Counted from the first letter of the stretch, positions 17,780-27,287 are shown. The stretch: 64,000 nt of DNA from Fibrella forsythiae (GCF_017353175.1 NZ_JAFMYW010000007.1:62001-126000), one strand, 5' to 3'. A program made the numbers and translations. The notes: generated by a model from the sequence alone, not told the origin.

Positions 17780-18322
17780 TTACAGAATTTGCTTTGTAAT
17801 CTGGTTGAAATCGACGACTGAAAAACCTTCAGCGATTTTACCATCACGGATAGTAAAGCGAGCAAAGCCCGGAACGGTAAATGGTTTGTTCGTAGCGGTC
17901 GGGGCTAAAAACGCAGAACTATGCGTTCCGGAGAAATTGGCCTTCAGGAATACAGCATCACCTTCAGCAATCACTTCCGTGATCTCGATTCGAAATCCAG
18001 CGAATGTGTTGTCCATCTTACCCATCATTGCCGTCAGCCCGTCGATCCCTATAACGGTTACTCCCAGCGAGTTACGGAACGCCACATCAGGGGTGACAAT
18101 TGTTTTCAGGAAAGAAACATCGCGGGCATTGAGCAAAGCATTGAAGAAAGCAACGGCCGTTTTTGCAGCAGGGGTCTTCACCACGAGGGCATTGTTTTTC
18201 TGGATAATCGCCTCGTTTTTTTGGGCAACGCCGGTGTTCATGGCTGTGTATTGTGCAGCAGCCAATGGAGCGGTAGCCAGCAGGAGACCAGCAGCAATCA
18301 GAAGTTGTTTGTGTACAGTCAT
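17780..18322 (-). CDS. Exported SnoaL/NTF2-like protein
   Basis: A 180-residue protein with a signal peptide (MTVHKQLLIAAGLLLATAPLAAAQ). The remainder fits the small alpha+beta barrel of the SnoaL-like/NTF2-like superfamily: AVAFFNALLNARDVSFLKTI at the start of the fold, FRIEITEVIAEGDAVFLKANFSGTHSSA in the middle sheet, and GFARFTIRDGKIAEGFSVVD at the end. Cytoplasmic relatives are polyketide cyclases or ester hydrolases. An exported version suggests a small-molecule binding or modifying role in the periplasm, which is inferred. It lies 28 bases downstream of an AhpD-like gene, probably in the same transcript. Confidence 0.82.
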   Translation of the reverse strand: MTVHKQLLIAAGLLLATAPLAAAQYTAMNTGVAQKNEAIIQKNNALVVKTPAAKTAVAFFNALLNARDVSFLKTIVTPDVAFRNSLGVTVIGIDGLTAMMGKMDNTFAGFRIEITEVIAEGDAVFLKANFSGTHSSAFLAPTATNKPFTVPGFARFTIRDGKIAEGFSVVDFNQITKQIL

Positions 18323-18350
18323 TTATAGTGAATTTAGAATGGTAAAGTGA

Positions 18351-18917
18351 TTATGTAATATCAGTAGCCGCGTAACCGTTGGTTGAAATAATGGCAGCCC
18401 GGTTGCGGTAAAAATCTGGATTATTGACCGGAGCAACCGTTGCCAGGCCATCTACGTAGCGGTTGAACATACAGAAGGCAGCGGCAATCAGAACCGTATC
18501 ATGAATGTCTCGATCGGTAGCTCCTTCAGTGCGGGCCAAGTCGATCTGTTCAGCAGTCACGTTTTTGCCTCCCTGCTGCACGCTGCCTGCCACCGTAAGC
18601 AGTGCCTTGAGTTTACTCGATACAGCAGCATTCAGGTAATCGTCCTTCACAGACCGTACCAAACTCCAGTCCTCGTCTCCCAAATGGTGGCTGGCAACGG
18701 CTCCGTGTATCGTCTGGCAATAGAAACAGTCATTTTTCGCCGAAACGTAGGTGGCAATCAGTTCGCGCTCGCCTTCGCTAAGCGTCGAATCAGGGTGGTG
18801 CGCATTGGCCTGCAGTAAAACGTTGACCAACTCATTCAGGGGTCGAGCCGTTTCGGGGCTAAACACCATTGGCCCCCGAATGCCAGGGACGCCGACGGGT
18901 AATTCGATATATGGCAT
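18351..18917 (-). CDS. Carboxymuconolactone decarboxylase/AhpD-like protein, CxxC type
   Basis: A 188-residue, all-helical cytoplasmic protein. EGERELIATYVSAKNDCFYCQTIH gives the AhpD-like proton relay and redox motif: a Glu-containing helix followed by C64-x-x-C67-x-x-x-H71. DRDIHDTVLIAAAFCMFNRYVDGLA is the second conserved helix of peroxidase-related members. Such proteins reduce peroxides or peroxiredoxin partners through the two cysteines. It is one of three paralogues in a single minus-strand set and the only one with canonical CxxC spacing. The N-terminal segment (MPYIELPVGVPGI) is shared with the other two, showing recent common descent. Confidence 0.88.
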   Translation of the reverse strand: MPYIELPVGVPGIRGPMVFSPETARPLNELVNVLLQANAHHPDSTLSEGERELIATYVSAKNDCFYCQTIHGAVASHHLGDEDWSLVRSVKDDYLNAAVSSKLKALLTVAGSVQQGGKNVTAEQIDLARTEGATDRDIHDTVLIAAAFCMFNRYVDGLATVAPVNNPDFYRNRAAIISTNGYAATDIT

Positions 18918-19010
18918 ATGTCTGGGTTGATTCAGCAGCCAATATGCCCCCAGCCATAATCAGACTGGGGGATATGCACTACTAACCTATGAAAAGAGTT
19001 AATGGCCCGT

Positions 19011-19580
19011 TCAGGCTTGGTTCGTTCTGCCAGATTGGGGTATTACGTACCCCAACGTACCCATCCGCTCACCCATCGCCATATAGGCAGCAGGGTCTGC
19101 GGGTGTCAGGGTTGCCAGGCCATCCACATAGCGGTTATACATGCAGAAAGAAGCCGCAATCAGCACCGTATCGTGTACGTCGCCATCCGTTGCGCCATAC
19201 TGTCGGGCTGTTTCTACCAACTCGGTACTGACCGTCCGGGCATCAGTCTGAACGTGTTCAGCAATGGATAACAACGCCTTCATTTTGGGCGACAGACTGG
19301 CCGTATCAACATCAGTAAGTACTTGATCAACAATTGATTGATTATCACCGTAAAGAAAACGGGCCGCCGCCGCGTGGCTATTCTGGCAGAAATCAGTACA
19401 GTTTCGGCTCGAGACATACGCAGCTATCAACTCCCGCTCTGCGTCCACGAGCGTACTACCGGGCGAACCGGCGCGCAGCAGTGCCTGCGCCAATTCGTAT
19501 AAAGGTTGGCCCGTATCGGGCCGGTACAAAACGAGACTCCGGATTCCGGGCGCGTCATTGTTCAGTTGAATATGGGGCAT
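19011..19580 (-). CDS. AhpD-like (CMD family) paralogue with displaced cysteine
   Basis: A 189-residue protein, clearly homologous along its length to its neighbours (MPHIQLNNDAPGI start; HDTVLIAASFCMYNRYVDGLATLTP near the end). Here the redox stretch reads RNCTDFCQNSH, so the first cysteine (C61) is one position earlier than in the CxxC paralogue while C65 and H69 align. This makes a C-x3-C-x3-H motif. A peroxide-reducing or thiol-exchange role is inferred from the family. The altered spacing may change disulfide chemistry. It lies between the MFS gene and the CxxC paralogue. Confidence 0.87.
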   Translation of the reverse strand: MPHIQLNNDAPGIRSLVLYRPDTGQPLYELAQALLRAGSPGSTLVDAERELIAAYVSSRNCTDFCQNSHAAAARFLYGDNQSIVDQVLTDVDTASLSPKMKALLSIAEHVQTDARTVSTELVETARQYGATDGDVHDTVLIAASFCMYNRYVDGLATLTPADPAAYMAMGERMGTLGYVIPQSGRTNQA

Positions 19581-19627
19581 TGTTCAGTAAACAATTAGTT
19601 GTGAACAGATTTCTAGTTGGCAGCAGA

Positions 19628-20860
19628 TTATGAATCAGTCGGTTTATACCGTACCCAGACCGCTACCAGGGCGAACAGGAACGCAACCGAAAAAACGAGC
19701 AGCGCATTGCCGAATCCACCAAGGCCCGCCACCATCGTTCCGACAAAAAATACGGCCGTCGCGGTAAAGAATCGCCCAATGTTAAAGCTGATTCCCGCCG
19801 CCGTTGCGCGGATTTGAACCGGAAAAAGGGCCGGAATAATGCTGGATAACGCCCCCTGGCTAATCCCAAAAAACAGGGCAACGAAGGCCGTTTCGACGTA
19901 AATGATTGGAGAGAACTGGTTGTTTGTCAGGAATAGCAGGCCACAACCGCCCTCACAGCCAACGAAGGTCATCAGCAGGGTTTGGCGTGACCCGAACCGG
20001 TTGAGCAGCAGCCCCGAAAACAACCCGCCGATAATTCCCCCCATTCCGAGCAGCATCATGGTCAGGCCACGTTCGCGCTCACCCGTTTGGCCTGGCGGCA
20101 ACAGGGTCTGTACCCACGTAGGAATCCAGGAGAACGTACCCCAGAGCCCAACCAGTACGGATCCGAACACGAGAACACCGGTAATCAGATTTGTTCGATT
20201 GCTGGCCGTCCAGGCTGAGCTTTTCAGCTGGTTTTCAAGCTGTTGCCCACGTTGCCAACTCGCCGATTCGGGAAGTTTAACCAGCATGCACACCGCGATC
20301 AGCACGGGAATATGCCCCAGCCCGAACGCGTGTCGCCAGAGCACCTGCCCAACGTTCAGACTACCCGTTGCCACAATGCCAACCGGAAACATAACAGCCA
20401 GTACCCCAAGCACGACAGCCCGGTTTCGGGTAGGCCAAATTTCAGAAAGATACACCGTTGTCAGCAGCAACACCCCACCAACTCCGGCTCCCGTCAGGAA
20501 TCGGCAGAGTAGTAAGGAGGGCCAGTTGGTCACTACCGTTGTTGCCAGCATGGCCACGCCGTAGAGCGCAGTGGCAAATGCGACCCCCCTGGCCCGACCG
20601 ATCCGATCACTGACGAAGCCAAACGCTAACCCTCCCGACATCCAGCCGTATAGAAACGCAGCACTGATATATGCCCCCACATCGCCAAGCTCTGCCGCTC
20701 CTGTTTTTTCGCCCAGTAATTCGGGGACCACTACGGGCAGAAACGTCGCCATGAGTGTTGAAGCTGTGCCACCCAGCAAATAAGATACAGCACACAGGCC
20801 AAAGGCCAGCCAATTGGCGGTTAATACCTCCTCATGCGTATTGATTGATTCCGTAGTCAT
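19628..20860 (-). CDS. MFS transporter (sugar/organic-acid symporter-like)
   Basis: A 410-residue protein with about 12 membrane helices. The loop after TM2 reads SDRIGRARG, the MFS signature A motif, and RFLTGAGVGG in TM4 matches the family's motif of aromatic-acid and sugar:H+ symporters. PESASWQRGQQLENQL forms the central cytoplasmic loop after PES, as in metabolite:H+ symporters. The substrate is unknown. It is embedded between a TonB-dependent receptor and two AhpD-like genes in a tightly packed minus-strand set, so it may move the compound taken up by that receptor across the inner membrane (inference). Confidence 0.87.
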   Translation of the reverse strand: MTTESINTHEEVLTANWLAFGLCAVSYLLGGTASTLMATFLPVVVPELLGEKTGAAELGDVGAYISAAFLYGWMSGGLAFGFVSDRIGRARGVAFATALYGVAMLATTVVTNWPSLLLCRFLTGAGVGGVLLLTTVYLSEIWPTRNRAVVLGVLAVMFPVGIVATGSLNVGQVLWRHAFGLGHIPVLIAVCMLVKLPESASWQRGQQLENQLKSSAWTASNRTNLITGVLVFGSVLVGLWGTFSWIPTWVQTLLPPGQTGERERGLTMMLLGMGGIIGGLFSGLLLNRFGSRQTLLMTFVGCEGGCGLLFLTNNQFSPIIYVETAFVALFFGISQGALSSIIPALFPVQIRATAAGISFNIGRFFTATAVFFVGTMVAGLGGFGNALLVFSVAFLFALVAVWVRYKPTDS

Positions 20861-20936
20861 ATCACGCTATGGTTTAGTGTTCATTCAGAAATAGTTAGCC
20901 AGCCCATCCAATACTAACCAGCTAACCATCAATAGA

Positions 20937-23714
20937 TTATCTATTTAAACCTTGATCAAACGTGAGTGATACGTAATAAAGGCCACCAACAGCAGGAGAG
21001 CCGTACGCCTGTACGACGTACTGATTCGTGAGATTCGACGCACCTACCTTGAGCACCGATTTCAGTGACGACACCCGGTAGTTGACCTGCGCATCGAGCA
21101 GGTGATAAGCCGGTATACGACCCGGGATGAGGGCGTTGAATGAACCGACCCAATCGAATCCTTCCTGCCAGTGCCAGGCAACATTGAACCCCAGGTTAGG
21201 CAAAATATTCCGATGCCCCAGCGTAACATTACTTTTCAGCCGTGGGGTGTTGAATGCAGCCACATTATTGGGGTCCGCATTCCGAATATTAAACGACGAC
21301 CAGGTTCCGTTCCCGCTGAGTTGGTAGCCTGTCGGCGTGCGATAGGTCACACCCAGCGTTGCCCCCTGCGCCGACACCTTATCAGCCGCGTTTGTGTACA
21401 ATTGAAACGCCTGTACCCGCCCACTCAGAATATCCTGCGCGGCGGCTGGGTTCGGCTTTCCGTCACTACCCAGCACCGGGCTGTCGGGCCGCAGTACGAC
21501 CGTGTTGAGAATGAAATTGGTGTAAACGCCGTAGTAGTAATTGGCGTCAACAGACAAGTTGCCCGTCAGCAAGCCCCGGTACCCCACCTCGAAACTATTG
21601 ACCCGCTCTGGTGCAATGTAGGGCACGGCCGATTTCTGCAGCTTGTCTTTGTTATTGAGCACTGCCTGTTGCGGCCCAACTTTGTTTACATCAGCCCCAA
21701 AGCCAGCACCAAACTGGTTGACACTGCTGGCGGTGAACGAATTTTCATAGACGTTCATACCCGCGCTGTTGCTTGGTGCTCCACCCAGAATAGTGATTGG
21801 CCCCACGTTCAGCTTGATGAACTGATCAGACGGTGTGGGATTACGGAAGCCGGTCTGGTAACTGGCCCGGAAGTGGTGCCGATCTGTGGCTGAGAACACC
21901 GCCGACGCACGTGGCGTGAAATAGCCTGCAAAATTCTGGTTCTTATCGTACCGGCCCGACGCAGTCAGTTTCAGCCGGTCGGCAAGCAGCGTTTTACTTA
22001 CCTGCACGAACGCGCCGAATTCATTATACAGAATCCTCCCGCCTTTATCATCGAATAACGTGCCGTTCGTGAACAGACTATACTGCCGGTAATTACCGCC
22101 AATCAGCACTTCAGCCGTGTTTTTTAGGGCTGAGGTCAGGTTATACTGACCATCCGTGTGCCACATGCTCGTCTGGCTCAGAATACCCGCTCCTGCCAGC
22201 CCCTGAACCCCGATCAATCTGCTTTTCTGCGCTTCATACTCCGACGAACCTGGCAGTAGTCGTCCCTGATCAGCAAAGGCCCGGGCCGTCGTTTGGTTGT
22301 TTCCGGCAACCGATGGAATCGTGCCGGCGAAAGCAGCGGCATAGCGGTCGAACCAGGTTTGGTCTGCTTTGTCGGGTGTGACCACGTTACCGTTCAGATC
22401 ACGTACCCAAGTGCGGTTGATCTGCTGCCCCAACGACCGCGTATTGAATGAGTCATGCGAGTCTTCGGCATTAGTGTACCAGCGCACGAAGAAGTTACTA
22501 CCCCGTAGTTCAACCCGGTGCTGAATCAGTGAGAACCCGTTGACAGAAAAACGATTCGAGCCCGTATAATTAGCCGTTCCTTTGGCGAAATTATACGCGT
22601 AGATCGCCTCCAGTTTGGGCGTAATCCGGTAGTGGAGCGCGCCGTTCAGTTTCAGGCTGTAGACCTTGTAATCTGTCAGATCTTTTTCTTCATAACCCGT
22701 CCGTGATACCTGACCGATACCTGGCAATGTCCGAACTACTTCATCGCCGTAGATATTAAGCGCATTCCGCGCCGGGTTGTTTGCCCCACGCAATTCGGGC
22801 GATGTTGTCTGGTTTACGTCAGAATAATCGGTGGCAAACCAATCTAAACCAGCCATATACGAGGCGTTGAGCTTAAACGCGAACCTGGCCCCGAAGGCTT
22901 TGGCATAGCGAAGAGCATGGTCTGTGTAAATAGCCGCGCCCGAATTTGCATCGCCCAGGTGATTGACCCCTACCTTCGATTGTACGCTAAGTCCCTGATT
23001 GCGGAATGGATCTTTGCTGGTCATCAGTAACACCCCATTGAACGCCGCAGGGCCATACAATGCCGAGGCCGCGCCCGGAACCAGTTCAACACTTTCGGCA
23101 TCCAGATCGCTCAGGCCAAACATATTTCCTACCGAGAAGCCGAATCCGGCTGGCTGATTGTCGATTCCGTCGATCAATTGCAGGAACCGGCTGTTGCCCG
23201 TGCTCGCAAAGCCGCGCGTATTGATCTGCCGGTAAGTCAGGCCACTCGTCACCATGTCTACCCCCTTCAGGTTGTTGATCCCTTCATAGAATGAGGCGGA
23301 AGGCGTTTCACGAATAGCACGGACATCCATTTTTTCAACCGTAACCGGAGCGCGAAGAAGCCGTTCTTCCACACGCGAAGCACCCACAACCACCTCATCC
23401 AGTTGGCTGGTGCTCACTACAAGACGTACCTCGACCGGCTGGTCGCCGGTACCGACAGTTACTTCCTGGCGTTCGTGACCAACCATCGAAATGACCAGTG
23501 TTGGTGAGTTTTTCTGATTCGTATTCAGCGAAAATCGACCCTCTCCGTCGGCAGTTGCACCGGACAATTGACCTTTAATGACAACCGATGCACCGGGCAA
23601 CGGCTGACCCTGACCGTCGCGGATTATACCCGTTATGCGACGCGACTGAGCGAGTGTGGGCAATGAAAGAGTAAGCATCATCGCAATTGCGATGACGGTG
23701 TATAGAATTTTCAT
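20937..23714 (-). CDS. TonB-dependent receptor with carboxypeptidase-like N-terminal domain
   Basis: A 925-residue protein with a signal peptide (MKILYTVIAIAMMLTLSLPTLAQ). GIIRDGQGQPLPGASVVIKG marks the carboxypeptidase regulatory-like domain (about 27-105). The plug follows (VEKMDVRAIRETPSASFYEG, INTRGF, VELVPGAASALYGPAAFNGV near 210-230), then a barrel of about 600 residues ending with an aromatic C-terminal strand (YYVSLTFDQGLNR). It is an energised outer-membrane importer of unknown substrate and lacks the paired SusD partner expected of glycan SusCD systems, so a siderophore, metal or small-molecule role is more likely. It sits between AhpD-like and MFS genes in the same orientation with gaps of 40-80 bases. 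Confidence 0.9.
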   Translation of the reverse strand: MKILYTVIAIAMMLTLSLPTLAQSRRITGIIRDGQGQPLPGASVVIKGQLSGATADGEGRFSLNTNQKNSPTLVISMVGHERQEVTVGTGDQPVEVRLVVSTSQLDEVVVGASRVEERLLRAPVTVEKMDVRAIRETPSASFYEGINNLKGVDMVTSGLTYRQINTRGFASTGNSRFLQLIDGIDNQPAGFGFSVGNMFGLSDLDAESVELVPGAASALYGPAAFNGVLLMTSKDPFRNQGLSVQSKVGVNHLGDANSGAAIYTDHALRYAKAFGARFAFKLNASYMAGLDWFATDYSDVNQTTSPELRGANNPARNALNIYGDEVVRTLPGIGQVSRTGYEEKDLTDYKVYSLKLNGALHYRITPKLEAIYAYNFAKGTANYTGSNRFSVNGFSLIQHRVELRGSNFFVRWYTNAEDSHDSFNTRSLGQQINRTWVRDLNGNVVTPDKADQTWFDRYAAAFAGTIPSVAGNNQTTARAFADQGRLLPGSSEYEAQKSRLIGVQGLAGAGILSQTSMWHTDGQYNLTSALKNTAEVLIGGNYRQYSLFTNGTLFDDKGGRILYNEFGAFVQVSKTLLADRLKLTASGRYDKNQNFAGYFTPRASAVFSATDRHHFRASYQTGFRNPTPSDQFIKLNVGPITILGGAPSNSAGMNVYENSFTASSVNQFGAGFGADVNKVGPQQAVLNNKDKLQKSAVPYIAPERVNSFEVGYRGLLTGNLSVDANYYYGVYTNFILNTVVLRPDSPVLGSDGKPNPAAAQDILSGRVQAFQLYTNAADKVSAQGATLGVTYRTPTGYQLSGNGTWSSFNIRNADPNNVAAFNTPRLKSNVTLGHRNILPNLGFNVAWHWQEGFDWVGSFNALIPGRIPAYHLLDAQVNYRVSSLKSVLKVGASNLTNQYVVQAYGSPAVGGLYYVSLTFDQGLNR

Positions 23715-23757
23715 GATTATTCGCGTAAAAGGTGGTTTCCCTGTTTTCAGGGTTCGC

Positions 23758-24318
23758 TTATTTTACTGGAGTGGGGTATCCGCCCGGCGGACGAACGTAC
23801 CCACGTCCGGTGATTCGCTCCCCCAGCAATTGATAATATGCCGGGTCGGTAGGGGTTACGGTTGCCAGTCCATCAACATACTTGTTGTACAGGCAGAACA
23901 AGGCAGCAATCAGCACCGTATCGTGAATCTCCCGATCACTGGCCCCTGCTGCTTTCGCTCGGGCAATTGCTTCGGTTGATACCGCGCGGCCCGACTGTTG
24001 CGTGAGGGCAGCAATCTGAAGCAGTGCTTTCATTTTCTCACTCACGGGTGCTGTTTCGATATCGGCCTTCACTGCAAGTGCCGTTTCTGGTTCCCCCAGC
24101 AACAGATCGGCTGCTTTGGTGTGGGCCGCATTGCAGAAGTTCGTGCAGTTGCGCGATGACACCAGCGCAGCAATCAGTTCGCGCTCGCCTTCGCTAAGCG
24201 TCGATTCGCCACGCAACAGCAGTTGCGTCAGGTTCCGAATTGGCTCGGCGGTGTCTAACCGATATTCGAGCAGGCCGGTGATGCCCGGCAGATGATCAGG
24301 AAGTGGAATATGTGGCAT
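23758..24318 (-). CDS. AhpD-like (CMD family) paralogue, second copy with Cx3C spacing
   Basis: A 186-residue protein, third member of the local family. It begins MPHIPLPDHLPGITG and contains EGERELIAALVSSRNCTNFCNAAH with C58, C62 and H66, then HDTVLIAALFCLYNKYVDGLATVTP. As in the copy at 19011, the first cysteine is shifted one residue toward the N-terminus compared with the canonical CxxC. It follows a 51-residue membrane peptide by 4 bases and precedes the large TonB receptor by 43 bases, so it belongs to the same probable transcript. Confidence 0.87.
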   Translation of the reverse strand: MPHIPLPDHLPGITGLLEYRLDTAEPIRNLTQLLLRGESTLSEGERELIAALVSSRNCTNFCNAAHTKAADLLLGEPETALAVKADIETAPVSEKMKALLQIAALTQQSGRAVSTEAIARAKAAGASDREIHDTVLIAALFCLYNKYVDGLATVTPTDPAYYQLLGERITGRGYVRPPGGYPTPVK

Positions 24319-24322
24319 AGTG

Positions 24323-24478
24323 TCAGATCAGGTTAGCAATTTGTTCCTCATTCATCACCACCAGTGTCATATCACCCCTACAGGTCGCACCCGAATCTGA
24401 GTAATCACTCGTTTTTCGGGTAAAAAGTAGACCGGCCAGCCATAGAATTGCCGCTATCATTACTACCAGTATGTACAT
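24323..24478 (-). CDS. 51-residue single-span membrane peptide
   Basis: A short frame from ATG 24478 to TGA 24323, too short for usual gene callers. The translation starts MYILVVMIAAILWLAGLLFT, a clear membrane helix, followed by a positively charged residue pair and a polar tail ending EEQIANLI. The start lies 14 bases after the stop of the upstream gene, and the stop is 4 bases before the AhpD-like start, exactly filling a gap in a packed gene set. That spacing is the main support. No family is recognised. It could be a small subunit or regulator of the neighbouring membrane proteins, which is inference. Confidence 0.5.
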   Translation of the reverse strand: MYILVVMIAAILWLAGLLFTRKTSDYSDSGATCRGDMTLVVMNEEQIANLI

Positions 24479-24492
24479 AATCTAATGTTTAT

Positions 24493-25044
24493 TTATGGGA
24501 TACGTGTCAGTTGAGTTGTAACCCTGTCCTGTTTTGGCAGTAGTGGCGGTTGCCGCATCCAGGTTACTGAAGCACTATACCCCGATAGGTTTTCGGAGAT
24601 TCCATTATAGCTGTCCACTTTCCGGAGGACAACCGATATGCGATCTTTGGTGTATTGCAACCCAACGCCCTCATTCGATTGAGGACGTTTATCCAGGGAA
24701 AACCCCAGTGCTAACAATTCATTGTGCCATGTGTTATACACCTCTATTGACTTCGTCTGGTCAACCAGCGTTGTGGCATTTGGCCCAAATACATAGCTCA
24801 TTACCTGGGATGACATCGCGGGCTGATTAAGGTAAGCGGGCCGCTGATCCATGAACAGGCAACTCCAGTTTGTGAGCGTTTTTTTGCGCTGATAGCAGGT
24901 GTACCCTTTAGCTTCCATTTCCTGCTCAAACGTGGCGGGCGTTTTCGTTACCAGCCGAAGCATGTCTGCAATCGTTAAAGACTGGGCGGCCAGTGTTCCA
25001 ATGGACAGTACCCAAAAAACACCGACAAGGATTCGAGTTCTCAT
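24493..25044 (-). CDS. Exported protein of unknown function
   Basis: A 183-residue protein with a signal peptide (MRTRILVGVFWVLSIGTLAAQS). Mature part: a helical LTIADMLRLVTKTPATFEQEM segment, then CYQRKK and NWSCLFMDQ giving two cysteines (about 50 and 62) that could pair in the periplasm, and alternating beta-type segments to the C-terminus (YSASVTWMRQP). No conserved family recognised. It sits 14 bases behind the FecA-like receptor and is probably co-transcribed with it, as an accessory periplasmic factor or unrelated stress protein. Confidence 0.78.
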   Translation of the reverse strand: MRTRILVGVFWVLSIGTLAAQSLTIADMLRLVTKTPATFEQEMEAKGYTCYQRKKTLTNWSCLFMDQRPAYLNQPAMSSQVMSYVFGPNATTLVDQTKSIEVYNTWHNELLALGFSLDKRPQSNEGVGLQYTKDRISVVLRKVDSYNGISENLSGYSASVTWMRQPPLLPKQDRVTTQLTRIP

Positions 25045-25058
25045 TGTGCAGGTACGTC

Positions 25059-27242
25059 TTAGAGTTTGATCCCGACTGATAGTACTGCGTTACGCCCATC
25101 TGATGACCAGACACCGGGGCCAGGGTAGAACAAGGGCCGTTTGGTGAAATACTGGCTGTTCAGCAGGTTGTTGACACTGCCTCTGACGTGCAGCCAGGGG
25201 GTTACCCGCCAGGTTGCATTCAGATCCCATACACCATATGCAGGCACCGGACCTTTGGCACCGTTGGCCGTAACGACGGGTGTATTCAGGGCATCAGAGT
25301 AGGTCATGCCCACGTAGCTGTACTGAGCCGTCAGACTGGCCGTACGGTAACGAAACGTCAACCCGTTTCGAGACGTGAAACGGGGAGCCGATTCAACCTG
25401 ATTGCCCGTTACGTTTCGGTTCTCAGTGCCGGCCGATACATTGGCGTTGATATAGCGGGCATCCATGAACGCAGTGGACGTAAAGCCGCTGACAGTAAGA
25501 CGACCGGCGTTCAGGACCTGTCCTTCCAGCAACACCTCTACGCCCTGACTACGACTGTCGCCGATCGTTGTCCGGAAGGTGTAGGGCTGACCATCCGTAC
25601 CGGTTTGAACCAGCGTTCCCATCCGGTTACGGTAAAGCACATCGAACAGACTCATGTTCACGTGTACCCCTTTCCAGCGGCCTTCTACCCCCAATTCAGC
25701 GTTATATCCGTTTGCATCTCGCAGGTTCTTATCAACCTGTTCGTAAGTCGACGCAGGAATGATGTCCTTGAAAATCACCGGACGATATGCCTGCGAAATG
25801 CCGCCATACAACCGAAGGGCCTCATTCACCCTGTACTGTCCGCTGATACCCAGCAGTACGAACTGGTGCCGGATATCATTGGGCAAATTACCCGGATCGT
25901 AATTGGTGATAACGCCACGCATCCGGGTGAGCCCATGCTCGAACCGGATACCGGGCGAAAGCGTCAGGCGCGGCGTCACCTTAAGTTGCATTTCGGCAAA
26001 AAAGGCTCCGTTGCGCGTGTAGTACCATAAATCCCGGCCAAAGGGTGCCGTCAACGTCATATCGTAATCTGAGCCGGTTGTGCCTTTGCCCAACTGCTGG
26101 CGATGCAGGTCATTATGCATTAGTTGCCCGCCAACAACCGCAGTGGTTGCCATCCCGGCCAGCTGGAACTGATGCAACAGCCGGGCCTCCGTTGTGAAAC
26201 TGTTAAAATGATCACTATCGACCTGCCGCTGGCGATACTGACCCGTTACTGCATCAGGTACGTCCGGTACGGTTGCAAAGGCATCAATCAGCACGCTGTT
26301 TCGTACTCCCAGCACAGCCGACGTAATCAATTGCAGCCGGGTTTGGTTACTTAGCTGCCAGTCGGCCCGCACCGAGGGCACCCAGATATCGGGGCTAAAA
26401 TAATTTCGGGTACGGGTTGCCTGACGCGGATCGGCCCGAAACATCGAGTCGGTGAGCGGGCCGGGAATATGATAGACATACGTTGACCGGGCCAGCTCGG
26501 CAGAGATACTCAGCCGTGACGAAGCCTGATAGCGTAAACTTGCGAATAGGGCCTGCGCATCAGACTGACTGTTTTGCCTGTATCCATCAGCGTGCCGCCA
26601 GTATGCGTAACCGTAGTATGTAAGCTTACCAACACGCCCGCCAACGGCATTATAGGTGCTGCGTAGCCCGTACGAACCAATAGAAGCGATGCTCTCGAAA
26701 CTAAACCGCCTGGTGGTATCAGCCTGTTTCGAGACCATGTTCAGCATGCCGCCAAACTGAGCACCATACTGAAGCGACGCCGTTCCACGAACCATCTCGA
26801 TCCGTTCCAGACTTTCGCCCGGTGGTGAGAAATGGCTGGCCGGATAGCCGTACATGTCTGAATTGGTCAGCACGCCATTGTAGCGCATGTTCATCTCCCA
26901 CGAACGGTGCGCATCCAGTCCCCGCGTTGCCACGTTGATCTGGTTGCCCGATCCGTCCATGTCGTAGATAAAGACGCCCGGCACGCGGGCCAACAGTTGA
27001 CGAGGGTTTTTCTGAGCCACATCAGCGTCGGTATCAGCCAGCCGGATCAGCTCTGTCCGACGGCCAGCCATCAGGTACGTTCCCTGCTGATCGGGTAACG
27101 AGTGAACCTCACCAGGTCGGGATGTTCGCACCTCAACCGTTCGCAGTTGCTGGATACGTAGCGTATCGGATTCGGGCGATTGGGCAAAGCACGGCCAGGC
27201 CAACAGCCAGCAGGCTATCGACGTATTGATCACGAATTTCAT
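25059..27242 (-). CDS. TonB-dependent receptor, FecA-like
   Basis: A 727-residue protein with a signal peptide (MKFVINTSIACWLLAWPCFAQ). There is no carboxypeptidase-like domain. The plug begins soon after (LRTVEVRTSRPGEVHSLPD) and shows ARVPGVFIYDMDGSGNQINV, TRGLDAHRSWEMNMRYNGV and ERIEMVRGTASLQYGAQFGG, close in form to ferric dicitrate/siderophore receptors. A barrel of about 22 strands ends with VLSVGIKL. Known relatives import iron chelates. Here it heads a run that contains three AhpD-like proteins, a second TonB receptor and an MFS carrier. No FecR/FecI pair is present. The substrate is inferred only by family resemblance. Confidence 0.88.
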   Translation of the reverse strand: MKFVINTSIACWLLAWPCFAQSPESDTLRIQQLRTVEVRTSRPGEVHSLPDQQGTYLMAGRRTELIRLADTDADVAQKNPRQLLARVPGVFIYDMDGSGNQINVATRGLDAHRSWEMNMRYNGVLTNSDMYGYPASHFSPPGESLERIEMVRGTASLQYGAQFGGMLNMVSKQADTTRRFSFESIASIGSYGLRSTYNAVGGRVGKLTYYGYAYWRHADGYRQNSQSDAQALFASLRYQASSRLSISAELARSTYVYHIPGPLTDSMFRADPRQATRTRNYFSPDIWVPSVRADWQLSNQTRLQLITSAVLGVRNSVLIDAFATVPDVPDAVTGQYRQRQVDSDHFNSFTTEARLLHQFQLAGMATTAVVGGQLMHNDLHRQQLGKGTTGSDYDMTLTAPFGRDLWYYTRNGAFFAEMQLKVTPRLTLSPGIRFEHGLTRMRGVITNYDPGNLPNDIRHQFVLLGISGQYRVNEALRLYGGISQAYRPVIFKDIIPASTYEQVDKNLRDANGYNAELGVEGRWKGVHVNMSLFDVLYRNRMGTLVQTGTDGQPYTFRTTIGDSRSQGVEVLLEGQVLNAGRLTVSGFTSTAFMDARYINANVSAGTENRNVTGNQVESAPRFTSRNGLTFRYRTASLTAQYSYVGMTYSDALNTPVVTANGAKGPVPAYGVWDLNATWRVTPWLHVRGSVNNLLNSQYFTKRPLFYPGPGVWSSDGRNAVLSVGIKL

Positions 27243-27287
27243 AGAGAATAGTTGAGTGTTTAATCGGGCTGAAACAACGTATGGTCA

